Below, in pieces: positions 45,282 to 54,173 of a DNA stretch of 64,000 bases. The notes under the pieces were generated by a model that saw only the letters and a program-made list of their open reading frames with translations, was not told the DNA's origin and ran no database searches. The stretch covers positions 1 through 64,000 of the forward strand of contig NZ_KE340374.1 in assembly GCF_000413935.1 (NCBI RefSeq), written 5' to 3'. This DNA is from Acinetobacter colistiniresistens (lineage in GTDB: Bacteria > Pseudomonadota > Gammaproteobacteria > Pseudomonadales > Moraxellaceae). Numbering within the stretch: position 1 is the first letter of the stretch; each line of letters starts with the position of its first letter. A program made the translations under genes and the position numbers.

Positions 45282-45312
45282 AGCTTACGCTGTGAACAAC
45301 GCAGCGTAAGCT
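45282..45312. terminator. stem-loop after hpt
   Basis: AGCTTACGCTG and CAGCGTAAGCT form an 11-bp perfect stem around a nine-base loop. No U tract follows, so it may act in RNA stability rather than in termination. Confidence 0.5.
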
Positions 45313-45479
45313 TTGAACGCAGGTGCAAATCAGCAGCTTTTTTATTGATCTTCAATCACTAAAAACTGATAAACCGTGCACAAAAATACGACATAACTCA
45401 GTAATCCACTACAGACAAAGCACCTCCCAATCAAGCAGGATAATAAGAAATACCGTTGTTAAAACAAGGAGAAAAGACA

Positions 45480-45731
45480 ATGTGGTCTCTAATTGTGGCA
45501 ATTGTAGTTGGTTTTTTTGCTGGTTTAATTGCTCGTGCGATCCATCCTGGAGATGACAAAGCAGGCTTTATTGTAACAACCCTATTAGGTATTGCAGGTT
45601 CATTACTTGCCACCTACGGCGGTCGTTTACTTGGCTTATATGCTGAAAACTCGGCGGCAGGTTTCATTGCTTCCGTTGTCGGTGCCATCATTATTCTATT
45701 TATCTATAATCTGGTCACCAAAAAAAGCTAA
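45480..45731 (+). CDS. GlsB/YeaQ/YmgE family stress-response membrane protein
   Basis: An 83-residue membrane protein of the transglycosylase-associated (GlsB/YeaQ/YmgE) family. It begins MWSLIVAIVVGFFAGLIARAI, then GDDKAGFIVTTLLGIAGSLLATYGG and a C-terminal helix; the Gly-rich pattern is typical. AAGGAG precedes the ATG. Such genes are often induced by stress. The biochemical role is not known. Confidence 0.88.
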   Translation: MWSLIVAIVVGFFAGLIARAIHPGDDKAGFIVTTLLGIAGSLLATYGGRLLGLYAENSAAGFIASVVGAIIILFIYNLVTKKS

Positions 45732-45740
45732 GTTACAGAC

Positions 45741-45784
45741 AAAAAAAGCCCAATTCACTGATTAGCAGGAATTGGGCTTTTTTA
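45741..45784. terminator. bidirectional terminator
   Basis: AAAAAGCCCAATTC and GAATTGGGCTTTTT pair around a 12-base loop, between the converging GlsB-type gene and the DsbC-like gene. Confidence 0.9.
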
Positions 45785-45788
45785 TGGG

Positions 45789-46490
45789 TTATAGTCCTAG
45801 CTCTTTCCAGATCATCTGGATTTCTTCAGCACTACGTCCACCGACCATTTTCAGACCATTACCAAAGATCAACGTTGGTGTTCCATCTACGCCCAGTTTA
45901 CGTCCCAGTTCGAGGTTACGTTCAATCGGATTGGCACAGTTTTTTTCCTTGGGTTGCACATTCTTTTGCAACAAGTTTTTCCATGCATAGGCCTGATTAG
46001 CATCACACCATACCGATTTTGAAACTGCGATGGATTGTGGTTTTAATGCATAAATAAAGGTATAAATCGTCACATCGGTCAGTTTATCCAGTTCTGCTTC
46101 TAATTTTTTGCAATAAAAACAGTTGGGGTCGGAAAACACCGCCAATTCACGCTTACCATTGCCTTTAACCGTTTTAATCGCATCCTTTAAAGGCAGTTGT
46201 TTCCAGTCCACCGAGTTTTGCTGGATGACTAAATCCTTGGTGAGGTTCTTTTGATCCTTTAAACGAACCATTGAACCGACAAACATATGCTGCGCGCTTT
46301 CATCCAGGTAAATGATCTGATTATCCAAACTGGCGCTGTATAAACCCGTCATTTCAGTAGGCTGAATATTGGTTACCTGAATATTGGGATACTGCTTATT
46401 TAAATTGCTTTTTAAGCTATCGACATTGGCTAAACTGATGGCAGAAATACAACTCAGCAACGAAAACATCCCAATTTTTTTTAACATCAT
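45789..46490 (-). CDS. thiol:disulfide interchange protein, DsbC/DsbG family
   Basis: A 233-residue periplasmic disulfide isomerase. The signal peptide ends ISLANV. An N-terminal dimerisation domain (to about 75) leads to a thioredoxin fold with the active site DPNCFYCKK and the cis-proline loop GTPT. Two more cysteines (SVWCDANQA and EKNCANP) match the second disulfide of DsbC. CFYC differs from the CGYC of E. coli DsbC at one middle position. Start is one of two adjacent ATG codons. Confidence 0.9.
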   Translation of the reverse strand: MMLKKIGMFSLLSCISAISLANVDSLKSNLNKQYPNIQVTNIQPTEMTGLYSASLDNQIIYLDESAQHMFVGSMVRLKDQKNLTKDLVIQQNSVDWKQLPLKDAIKTVKGNGKRELAVFSDPNCFYCKKLEAELDKLTDVTIYTFIYALKPQSIAVSKSVWCDANQAYAWKNLLQKNVQPKEKNCANPIERNLELGRKLGVDGTPTLIFGNGLKMVGGRSAEEIQMIWKELGL

Positions 46491-46590
46491 GAACACTCAA
46501 CTCAAAAATCAACGGCTATTGTAATCAGTCTGGCTGACACCGACAGAGCAGCTTACTGAGCAACAACCAAAACCCAACCAATTCTCGCGA

Positions 46591-46606
46591 TGTTTCACGT
46601 GGAACA
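46591..46606. promoter_or_regulatory. parS-like site
   Basis: TGTTTCACGTGGAACA matches the parS palindrome with one broken pair, in the 433-bp intergenic region between the DsbC-like gene and the pilus ATPase gene. The rest of that gap (46491-46923) is AT-rich, with a small dyad TTTCCC/GGGAAA at 46852-46868 and no gene that I can see. Confidence 0.72.
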
Positions 46607-46923
46607 TTCGCCTGGATTCTCCCAATGGGTGAGCACGCATCACGCAGTTCCTCCTTTTAATAAAAACCCAAAAATCAAACTCATCACATTGATAATTATT
46701 AAATAATTTTAAAAATTAGCTAGATCTCAGCCAAGCTTTTTGAAATAATTTACACTGCATCCCAATACGGTGAGAATGAAGGGACAAACTTTATTTAAAT
46801 TGAGTAAAATTCACCTCCCTATCAGCATTCATTTTCAAGAAACAAAAATATGTTTCCCTTACCGGGAAAATATCAACGTATTACAGAAATGGACCTCGTT
46901 TCATTTTAAATTTAGGTAGATCA

Positions 46924-48105
46924 ATGTATAACGCGGAACTATTAGAAGAAGCCAAAACCTTTATGTTTCACATGCTCAGCAAAGTTGTAGAGTATGAGGG
47001 GTCAGACTTATTTATCACTGCCGATTTTCCGCCCAGCATTAAACTGCAAGGCTTAATGCGTCCCTTAGGACAACAAGCACTCACAGCAGATAAGACCAAG
47101 CTATTTGCCTATAGTTTGATGAATGAAAAACAACGCCAAGAATTTGAAACCGAATGGGAATGCAACTTTGCAATCAATGTCCCAAATGTTTCACGTTTCC
47201 GCGTCAATGTGTTTAAACAGCAGCTACAAATCGGTATGGTGATCCGGACCATTACCTCAGAAATCCCAAACTTTCAGAAACTTAAACTACCAGAATCATT
47301 GAAACATGTGATTATGGAAAAACGTGGTCTGGTCTTGGTTGTGGGTGGAACAGGTTCTGGAAAATCAACCTCTCTGGCTGCCATGATTGACCACCGCAAT
47401 GAAAATTCAGCAGGCCATATCATTACCGTTGAAGATCCAGTGGAATATGTGCATAAGCATAAAAAATCCATGATTACCCATCGTGAAGTCGGGGTCGATT
47501 GCCATTCCTGGCATCATGCCTTGAAAAATACCTTGCGGCAGGCACCCGATGTCATTCTGATTGGCGAAATTCGTGACACCGAGACCATGGAACACGCGAT
47601 TGCCTTTGCTGAAACAGGGCATCTCTGCTTAGGTACCTTGCACGCCAACAATGCCAACCAAGCCTTGGATCGAATTATTAACTTCTTTCCAGAAGAACGT
47701 CGCAATCAGTTGCTGATGGATCTTTCATCCAACATGAAAGGGATTATTTCGCAACGTTTAGTCCGTACCCAAGATGGTAAGGGCCGTCGTGCTGCAATTG
47801 AAATTTTGCTAAACACCCCATTGATTGCTGACAACATTCTCAAAGGTCAATTTCACGCACTGAAAGAGCTTATGAGCAAATCGCGTGAGCTGGGCATGCA
47901 GACCTTCGATCAGGCCTTATTTGAGCTGTATAACGAAGGCGCAATCAGCTACGATGAAGCCTTACGCAATGCCGATTCAGTCAATGAACTACGTTTACAG
48001 ATCAAGCTAAAAGCTTCACGCCAAGAAGGTGCACCTGCTGCAATGATGACAGCGTTAAATGTGGTACAAGAACAAAAGCCCGACGAAGAAGAACAACAAA
48101 GCTGA
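46924..48105 (+). CDS. PilT/PilU-family type IV pilus retraction ATPase
   Basis: A 393-residue secretion ATPase of the PilT/PilU group, which powers pilus retraction at the inner membrane. The N-terminal SDLFITADFPPSIKLQG is family-specific. Walker A GGTGSGKST, the Asp box VEDPVEYVH, Walker B DVILIGEIRD and the His box AETGHLCLGTLHANNA are all intact. It lacks a pilT partner beside it, so whether it is PilU itself or a third paralog is uncertain. A terminator follows. Confidence 0.9.
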   Translation: MYNAELLEEAKTFMFHMLSKVVEYEGSDLFITADFPPSIKLQGLMRPLGQQALTADKTKLFAYSLMNEKQRQEFETEWECNFAINVPNVSRFRVNVFKQQLQIGMVIRTITSEIPNFQKLKLPESLKHVIMEKRGLVLVVGGTGSGKSTSLAAMIDHRNENSAGHIITVEDPVEYVHKHKKSMITHREVGVDCHSWHHALKNTLRQAPDVILIGEIRDTETMEHAIAFAETGHLCLGTLHANNANQALDRIINFFPEERRNQLLMDLSSNMKGIISQRLVRTQDGKGRRAAIEILLNTPLIADNILKGQFHALKELMSKSRELGMQTFDQALFELYNEGAISYDEALRNADSVNELRLQIKLKASRQEGAPAAMMTALNVVQEQKPDEEEQQS

Positions 48106-48111
48106 TTAAAA

Positions 48112-48145
48112 AAACCGCTTGGGTCACGATCGACCGAAGCGGTTT
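48112..48145 (+). terminator. terminator after the pilus ATPase gene
   Basis: AAACCGCTT pairs with AAGCGGTTT; a short internal ATCGAC-like dyad lies in the loop. The tail is TCATCTTT, only moderately T-rich. Confidence 0.65.
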
Positions 48146-48259
48146 CATCTTTACGATCTTCCTTAAAAATAAGGAATACAAGCTGAGCTCAAAATGCTCT
48201 ACCAATCGGCAACTTCAATTTCAAGCCCAACCTTCAGATGGGCTTCATAAAAAAATGAA

Positions 48260-48928
48260 TTATTGATATTGGTCTAACAAGGTCTCAGGGCCATCTTTCA
48301 CAACAGCCTGAGCCTTAGCATAACTTTCTATCAAACACTTATATTCAGGGCAGATATGCTCTGAAATAATTTCAGCAAAACGGGAACCTTCTGGACGATT
48401 CCATGTTCGCATTAACTCCGCTACAATCGCAAAAGTATCGGTTGGAATTGCACCAGCTTGGGTAATACGCGCGAGAGTTGTTTCTGTGGCCATTTTACTC
48501 CAGTTCCCAGATGCATCTACTACACAATACACATTATAGCCTTCTACACGCGCACTCACAGCAGGAAATGCCATACAGACACTGGTAAGCGTACCAGCAA
48601 TGATCAATGTATTTCTGCCTGTTTTTTTCACTTCCTCGACAAATCGTGGGTTATCCCAAGCATTAATTTGTCCTGTTCGAGGGACATAGATTGCATGGGG
48701 AGCACACTGATGTATTTCAGGTATTAATGGGCCATTTGGACCATCAGGTACCGAGGCAGTGGTGATCACAGGAATGTTTAACAGCGTTGCAGTTTTTGCA
48801 ATTGCTGTTGCATAGTGACGTAGATCTGGCACGGGTATATCGCGTACCGTATTAAATAATCCGCTTTGATGATCAATCAGTAAAATCACTGAATCATTTG
48901 GGTCGAGCATTCCATTCGTTGCTGCCAT
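48260..48928 (-). CDS. cysteine hydrolase, isochorismatase family (YcaC-like)
   Basis: A 222-residue isochorismatase-like hydrolase. The catalytic Asp is in LLIDHQSGL, the Lys in [10 protein letters not shown], and the nucleophile Cys in [13 protein letters not shown]. The sequence NPNDS-like start, [16 protein letters not shown] and INAWDN match the YcaC branch, whose natural substrate is unknown. GAGGTG precedes the chosen ATG. Single gene. Confidence 0.88.
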   Translation of the reverse strand: MAATNGMLDPNDSVILLIDHQSGLFNTVRDIPVPDLRHYATAIAKTATLLNIPVITTASVPDGPNGPLIPEIHQCAPHAIYVPRTGQINAWDNPRFVEEVKKTGRNTLIIAGTLTSVCMAFPAVSARVEGYNVYCVVDASGNWSKMATETTLARITQAGAIPTDTFAIVAELMRTWNRPEGSRFAEIISEHICPEYKCLIESYAKAQAVVKDGPETLLDQYQ

Positions 48929-49383
48929 GAATAACACCTCTGAACTTATTAATATTAATTATCTTCCAGCAAAAAAATGGAAGTTTTGAGGCGAGACCAC
49001 GATATGCTTTTTTATTCCATCAATACATTATCGCTTATTTTAAGAGCATTTTACTCGCCTTATTTATAAGTTAATAAAAACAATTAATTTAATAAAGTTT
49101 AACAATGTTTTATCTTGTAACGCCTTTTTCTTTCCGCTCTTTTGGCTCAATAGCATCAAAAACAGGGCAAATAATAGGTAGAAAATTCAATAAAACTGAG
49201 AGTAATGAGCAAAATAAAGGGATCTGTTCGATCTGACACAGCCTTACGATCAAGCAATTTAAAATCAGCTTGCGCAATGTACGTTGATTAAAAGCGGAAT
49301 GGAGATAAAAAAGCACTCTGTTCCCCGACCATGTGCTTTCTCTCATCTTTTCAATTTTTTAAATTATTAAAAAATAAAATCAA
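48929..49383. other. intergenic region, no supported gene
   Basis: This 455-bp gap upstream of the YcaC-like gene and downstream of mnmE is AT-rich. One 78-codon frame on the minus strand (49110-49346) has a hydrophobic middle but no clear ribosome-binding site or family, and I do not count it. No strong hairpin follows mnmE. Confidence 0.5.
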
Positions 49384-50739
49384 TTATTTACCAATACAAA
49401 ACGAACCAAAAATCTTACCCAGCAAGTCATCGGCACTGAAATCACCAGTGATTTCACCCAGTGCATTCTGCGCTAAACGCAATGACTCAGCCACCAGTTC
49501 ACCTGCATTAAAGACCACAAGTTGCTCACGTGCTTCGGATAAATAGCGCTGAGTACGCTTCATTGCGTCTAAATGACGTGTTCTGGCGATAAAGGTGTCT
49601 TCCTCGGGTTGGAAGCCTGCATGCGCTGTAATCGCATCTATGAGCGCCTGAACCCCCATCTCTTGTTTGGCTGAGACACTGATATGACGGAAACCTTGAT
49701 AATCACTCAAGGTCGCAGCCTGACCCGTTAAATCACATTTATTGCCAATCAATAACAAGCGCTTTGGCTCTAAATGATCGGCAAAATATTCATGTGCAAG
49801 CTGTAAAGGTTCATCGCCTTGATTCAAGTCATACACCAACAGTAACAAATCGGCCTGTTCAATTTCCTTGATGGCACGACGAATCCCTTCCTGTTCAACG
49901 ATATCGCCTGTTTCACGTAGTCCAGCGGTATCGGTTAAGGTAATCGGTAAGCCATTTAGACTGATCTTTTCATGTAGCACATCACGGGTGGTGCCTGCAA
50001 TATCAGTCACAATGGCACGTTCATGCCCCGCCAATGCGTTTAACAGACTGGATTTTCCTGCATTTGGCTTACCCGCAATCACCACCTGTAAACCTTCACG
50101 TAATAACTGTCCTTGGCGCGCAGACTGCTGTACCGCTTGAACCGAGTCTTGTACATCATCGAGTAAAGCTAAAATCTTGCCATCAGCTAGAAAATCGATT
50201 TCTTCTTCTGGAAAATCAATTGCGGCTTCAACATGTAAGCGTAAGTGAATCAGTTTTTCTAAAACGGTATTAATTTTGGTTGAAAATGCACCTTGCAAAG
50301 AGCGGACCGCGGAACGTGCTGCAGCTTGTGAAGTCGCATCAATCAAATCCGCAATCGCTTCGGCTTGTACCAAGTCCATCTTGCCATTTTCAAAGGCACG
50401 CATGGAAAACTCACCGGCCTTTGCCGCAGTTGCGCCCAAATCAAGTAAACGTGCTAACAGCGCATTCTGAATGACTGGGCCACCATGGCCTTGCAGTTCC
50501 ACCACATCTTCGCCGGTAAAGGAATGCGGATTCGGGAAACATAACACAATGCCTTCATCCATCACGGAACCATCGGCATCACAAAACTGGCGGAAGCCCG
50601 CCATACGTGCAGCAGGCAGCTGTTTCTGGGTCAGTTGCTCTGCAATGGCATAGGCTTTCGGTCCAGAGAGTCGAATCACCCCCACACCACCACGACCTAA
50701 AGGGGTAGCAATCGCAGCAATTGTGGTTTGATGTTGCAT
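49384..50739 (-). CDS. mnmE: tRNA uridine-5-carboxymethylaminomethyl modification GTPase
   Basis: MnmE (TrmE) works with MnmG to modify the wobble uridine of several tRNAs. From MQHQTTIAAIATPLGRGG (451 aa) the N-terminal tetrahydrofolate-binding domain is followed by a helical domain with the inserted G domain: GKPNAGKSS, DIAGTTRD, DTAGLRET and NKCDL. The C-terminal CIGK motif that carries the catalytic Cys is intact. AGGTGA precedes the ATG. Classic member of the yidC-mnmE cluster near oriC. Confidence 0.96.
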   Translation of the reverse strand: MQHQTTIAAIATPLGRGGVGVIRLSGPKAYAIAEQLTQKQLPAARMAGFRQFCDADGSVMDEGIVLCFPNPHSFTGEDVVELQGHGGPVIQNALLARLLDLGATAAKAGEFSMRAFENGKMDLVQAEAIADLIDATSQAAARSAVRSLQGAFSTKINTVLEKLIHLRLHVEAAIDFPEEEIDFLADGKILALLDDVQDSVQAVQQSARQGQLLREGLQVVIAGKPNAGKSSLLNALAGHERAIVTDIAGTTRDVLHEKISLNGLPITLTDTAGLRETGDIVEQEGIRRAIKEIEQADLLLLVYDLNQGDEPLQLAHEYFADHLEPKRLLLIGNKCDLTGQAATLSDYQGFRHISVSAKQEMGVQALIDAITAHAGFQPEEDTFIARTRHLDAMKRTQRYLSEAREQLVVFNAGELVAESLRLAQNALGEITGDFSADDLLGKIFGSFCIGK

Positions 50740-50800
50740 GTTAAATTCACCTAAAAAACGCAAGGGTTGTTGGATCCAACCACTCAATACAGACAAAGAA

Positions 50801-50834
50801 AAATCCGCCTAAGATTACCATCTTAAGCGGATTT
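50801..50834 (-). terminator. terminator after yidC
   Basis: AAATCCGC and GCGGATTT pair, extended by TTAAG-type pairs, just downstream of the minus-strand yidC stop codon; T-rich on the exit side. Confidence 0.75.
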
Positions 50835-50853
50835 ATTCAGTAAAAGTTCGAAC

Positions 50854-52611
50854 TTAAGCGCTCGGCTCAACCTTGTTGAGACGGTCTTTTTCGACACCTT
50901 TGTTAATAAACCATTGTTGTAAAATGGTAATACTGTTGTTGACGATCCAGTAAAGCACCAAACCGGCAGGGAAGAACAACATGAATACCGTAAACATGAT
51001 TGGCATGATACGGAACACTTTGGCCTGCATTGGATCAGTCGGTTGTGGGTTCAACATTTGCTGAACGAACATGGTGACACCCATGATCAACGGCAAGATA
51101 AACCATGGATCCATCGCAGATAAATCTTGAATCCAGCCTAACCAAGGTGCATGACGGAGTTCAACCGATTCCATCAATACCCAATACAAGGCTAAGAAAA
51201 TCGGCATTTGCAACAGCAATGGCAAGCAACCAGACAATGGATTGACTTGTTCACGCTTGTACAACGCCATCATTTCTTGCGAGAAACGCATACGGTCTTC
51301 GCCAAACTCTTCTTTCATGCGTTGCATTTCGGGTGCAATCACACGCATTTTCGCCATTGAGCGATAACTTTTTGAAGAAAGTGGCCATAAAATGGCTTTT
51401 ACCAAGATCGTCAATAAAATAATTGACCAACCCCAGTTCCCCACTAGATTATGGAAGAATTGCAAACCTAAGAACAATAACTTCGCAATTGGCCATAACC
51501 AACCGTAATCTACAGTTTGGTTTAATCCAGCTGCTAAGTCTTTGAGTTCAGATTGAATTTTAGGACCAGAATACAGTTTTGCATCCACTTCCATTGACGT
51601 ACCCGCCGGTACATTGATCACTGGAGAGGTAAAACCCATGATATTCATGTGGTCCGCAGACTGACGCGATTCTAATTTAGCCGTATAAGGCTGACCGTCC
51701 GCTTGAGTAAGTTTTAAATTACCCGGAATCCATGCACTAACGAAATAGTGCTGAACCATGGCAACCCAGCCGCCTTTGGCATCAACATTTAATTTTTCGT
51801 CATTAAAATTGCTGAATTTTAACTTGTTATAGTGCGCATCTGGTGTACCCCAAGCGCCTCCCAGGTAAGTTCCAAGTGTAAAAATACCTTGAGAAGATTT
51901 ACCAGGATCATCCGAATTATCACGTTTTAACTGACCAAACATTTGACCTTGCCAGTTTTGCTGACTACGGTTAATGACTTGGTGTTTTACTGTAATTGGG
52001 TAATCACCTTGCGTGAAGGTGAACGATTTGATCACTTCCACACCTTCAGGTGTTTTAAATACCAATGGCACAGTCAACACTTGCTGTGTCTTGCCATCTT
52101 TTGATGCGATGCTTTTTGCATCTGCCAATGTATAGGCTGTTTTTTCAACATCATACATTGGGCGTCCGCCACGGCTACTATCAGGTCCATTTAAACCAAT
52201 TAAACCAGATTGAGCGACGTAAGTACGTTTCGCATCACTTTCCAGCATAACAAACGGTTTATCGCTGTCTTTGCTTTCATCATGGCTTAACAATTCAATA
52301 CGAACGATATCACCACCTTTGGGATTAATCCAAAGATGATAGAGATCAGTTTGCACTGAAATCAGTTGCTGACTTACAGAAGGCGTTTCTGTAGCTTGTG
52401 ATGCAGTCACATTTGCTTGTGGCACGTCTGAAGCCGCTGTTGCATTTTGAGCATTTGGCAAATCTGCAGATACATCATGTGCAGTGACAACCGCCGCTTG
52501 TTGTTGCGGTGCTGGTGCAGCATGACCATAGTCTTTTTGCCAAGCCAAAATAAGCAAATATGCGGTAACAAACATGGCTCCAAGAATTGCAAATCTGGCC
52601 CATTGTTGCAT
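50854..52611 (-). CDS. yidC: membrane protein insertase YidC
   Basis: YidC inserts and folds inner-membrane proteins alone or with SecYEG. The 585-residue protein starts with an uncleaved transmembrane helix (FAILGAMFVTAYLLILAW), an Ala/Gln-rich linker, a large periplasmic domain (about 80-355) and five C-terminal transmembrane helices with the conserved NPLSGCLPLLLQMPIFLALYW region. It follows yidD by 5 bp in the rpmH-rnpA-yidD-yidC operon. Confidence 0.97.
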   Translation of the reverse strand: MQQWARFAILGAMFVTAYLLILAWQKDYGHAAPAPQQQAAVVTAHDVSADLPNAQNATAASDVPQANVTASQATETPSVSQQLISVQTDLYHLWINPKGGDIVRIELLSHDESKDSDKPFVMLESDAKRTYVAQSGLIGLNGPDSSRGGRPMYDVEKTAYTLADAKSIASKDGKTQQVLTVPLVFKTPEGVEVIKSFTFTQGDYPITVKHQVINRSQQNWQGQMFGQLKRDNSDDPGKSSQGIFTLGTYLGGAWGTPDAHYNKLKFSNFNDEKLNVDAKGGWVAMVQHYFVSAWIPGNLKLTQADGQPYTAKLESRQSADHMNIMGFTSPVINVPAGTSMEVDAKLYSGPKIQSELKDLAAGLNQTVDYGWLWPIAKLLFLGLQFFHNLVGNWGWSIILLTILVKAILWPLSSKSYRSMAKMRVIAPEMQRMKEEFGEDRMRFSQEMMALYKREQVNPLSGCLPLLLQMPIFLALYWVLMESVELRHAPWLGWIQDLSAMDPWFILPLIMGVTMFVQQMLNPQPTDPMQAKVFRIMPIMFTVFMLFFPAGLVLYWIVNNSITILQQWFINKGVEKDRLNKVEPSA

Positions 52612-52616
52612 ATCTA

Positions 52617-52937
52617 TTATCCCAAATGGTTAGAGAGATTTTGCTTGAATAAACGATCACGAAAGGGTACAGCAACGTGATGCATTTGAGAATCTATTTG
52701 ATGAAACGAAATAAAACGAAGTGCTTTGCGAGGAACTGGATCATAGCCTGAACCGCCCCAAGGATGACAACGGCAAATTCGCTTAGTCGATAACCATACT
52801 CCCTTGACCGCACCATGCGTTTGCAATGCTTCAATTGCATATTGTGAGCAGGTAGGAATATAGCGACAACGAGGCCCCAATAATGGACTAATTGCGATTT
52901 GGTAACATCTTATCAACCAATGCAGTAAACGTACCAT
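52617..52937 (-). CDS. yidD: membrane protein insertion efficiency factor YidD
   Basis: A 106-residue YidD (Hemolysin-alpha family) protein. The conserved [31 protein letters not shown] and [13 protein letters not shown] are present. It is a small inner-membrane-associated protein, genetically linked to YidC function. The extended C-terminal tail after VPRK is not conserved. It sits in the usual place between rnpA and yidC. Confidence 0.95.
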   Translation of the reverse strand: MVRLLHWLIRCYQIAISPLLGPRCRYIPTCSQYAIEALQTHGAVKGVWLSTKRICRCHPWGGSGYDPVPRKALRFISFHQIDSQMHHVAVPFRDRLFKQNLSNHLG

Positions 52938-52946
52938 TGGAGATCT

Positions 52947-53342
52947 CTAATTCTGGAGGGATGTCACAACGACTTTGGAATGCTTCTTTGCTAAACGTTG
53001 TAATTTTTGCCAAGCAAAATCTAATTGTTGATGTAATTCTTGATTTGCGATTGCTTCTATACCTACTTTAGGCATCACCACAATATCGATATCAGCATTA
53101 AATTGCGCTTGATGTAAACGGAAACTCTCCCGAGCAAGACGCTTGATTCGATTTCGTTCATGCGCACGGCGTACTTTCTTTTTAGCAACGACAATACCCA
53201 AACGGCTTTGAGGCTGTTCGGTTAATTTTGCTAAAAAAAGGAAATGGGGCTGATGCACTTTAAAAAGCGCACCATCAAATACACTTTTATAATCAGCGGC
53301 ACAACGAATACGAGATTCTGTGCCGAAACTGTAAAGTGTCAT
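52947..53342 (-). CDS. rnpA: ribonuclease P protein component
   Basis: RnpA binds the RNase P RNA and helps it process pre-tRNA 5' ends. The 131-residue basic protein has the family signature [18 protein letters not shown] and the KKKVRR segment. Start is the ATG at 53342, just after a GTG in the same frame. It is close downstream of rpmH. Confidence 0.96.
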   Translation of the reverse strand: MTLYSFGTESRIRCAADYKSVFDGALFKVHQPHFLFLAKLTEQPQSRLGIVVAKKKVRRAHERNRIKRLARESFRLHQAQFNADIDIVVMPKVGIEAIANQELHQQLDFAWQKLQRLAKKHSKVVVTSLQN

Positions 53343-53369
53343 CACCCAAATCTGGTCAGCTTAACAGTA

Positions 53370-53504
53370 TTAAACAGTTAAGCTATGACGACCTTTTGCA
53401 CGACGACGAGCTAAAACTTGACGACCTGCTTTAGTAGCCATACGAGCGCGGAAACCATGAACGCGTTTACGCTTTAATTCAGATGGTTGGAAAGTACGTT
53501 TCAT
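53370..53504 (-). CDS. rpmH: 50S ribosomal protein L34
   Basis: A 44-residue ribosomal protein reading [20 protein letters not shown] and ending GRHSLTV. Very basic and highly conserved. First gene of the rpmH-rnpA-yidD-yidC operon, divergent from dnaA across oriC, the standard arrangement. Confidence 0.98.
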
Positions 53505-53519
53505 ATCGAAACTCCCAAA

Positions 53520-54167
53520 ATGATCTTTCTATAAAGGTCCGCGATTTTATTGTGCAATGTTTACGCTGTCAATGGAAAATCAAAAAATATACATTTTGTT
53601 TGTTCTGTTTTGAAGCAATAAAACTGCACTTAAATATTCTGTTTAATCGAAAACAAAAAATATACACAAGCTATCTATTTATATTATATCAACATTCAGC
53701 TATATTCACAGCTTACAGACAAGCTTATCAACAATCCAACTTCTAATTTAAATTTAATTCTTGGATTTTGAATTTAAATTTCGATATGCTCAGTTATCCA
53801 CAATTTGCTTAAACCCTATAAGTAAATTCAAATTTTAAAATTTAAATTTATTCTTATTAGTGTGGATTTATTCTGTGGAAAGTGATGTTTTTTTATAAAT
53901 AAACATATAGTTATGGTGTGGATAACCATGTTTTTATCAATTTTATAAATTGTGGATAACTTTAGGGTTGAAACTATCCACAGCTTGTGCAAAAAGTTAT
54001 ACACAAGTGGTTTTAAATTTGAATTTATAAACGAATGCTTTCTTTTTCAGCAAAAGTCTCATAAATTTGCCTGACAGATGTGGATAACTTGGTTAGAATG
54101 GCGACCCCTTCGAAAGATGGGTGTGGTGATTTTTATTTTTTGAATTTAAAAATGGATGGAATAGGGG
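53520..54167. other. chromosomal replication origin oriC
   Basis: The 650-bp AT-rich region between rpmH and dnaA. DnaA boxes: TTATCAACA 53725, TTATCCACA 53794, TGTGGATAA 53917, 53951 and 54079, CTATCCACA 53974 and TTATACACA 53997. Two exact copies of the TTTGAATTTAAA motif lie at 53767-53778 and 54139-54150, and near copies (TTTAAATTTAAT 53747, TTTAAATTTGAA 54012) lie between them. These are the same motif as the array at 30071-30588. Runs of A/T near 53620-53700 and 53820-53850 could be the unwinding element. Confidence 0.9.
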
Positions 54168-54173
54168 ATGCAC

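Noticed and set aside
49110..49346. 78-codon minus-strand frame with a hydrophobic middle, downstream of mnmE
   Set aside because: No clear ribosome-binding site, no family resemblance, and AT-rich surroundings make chance likely.
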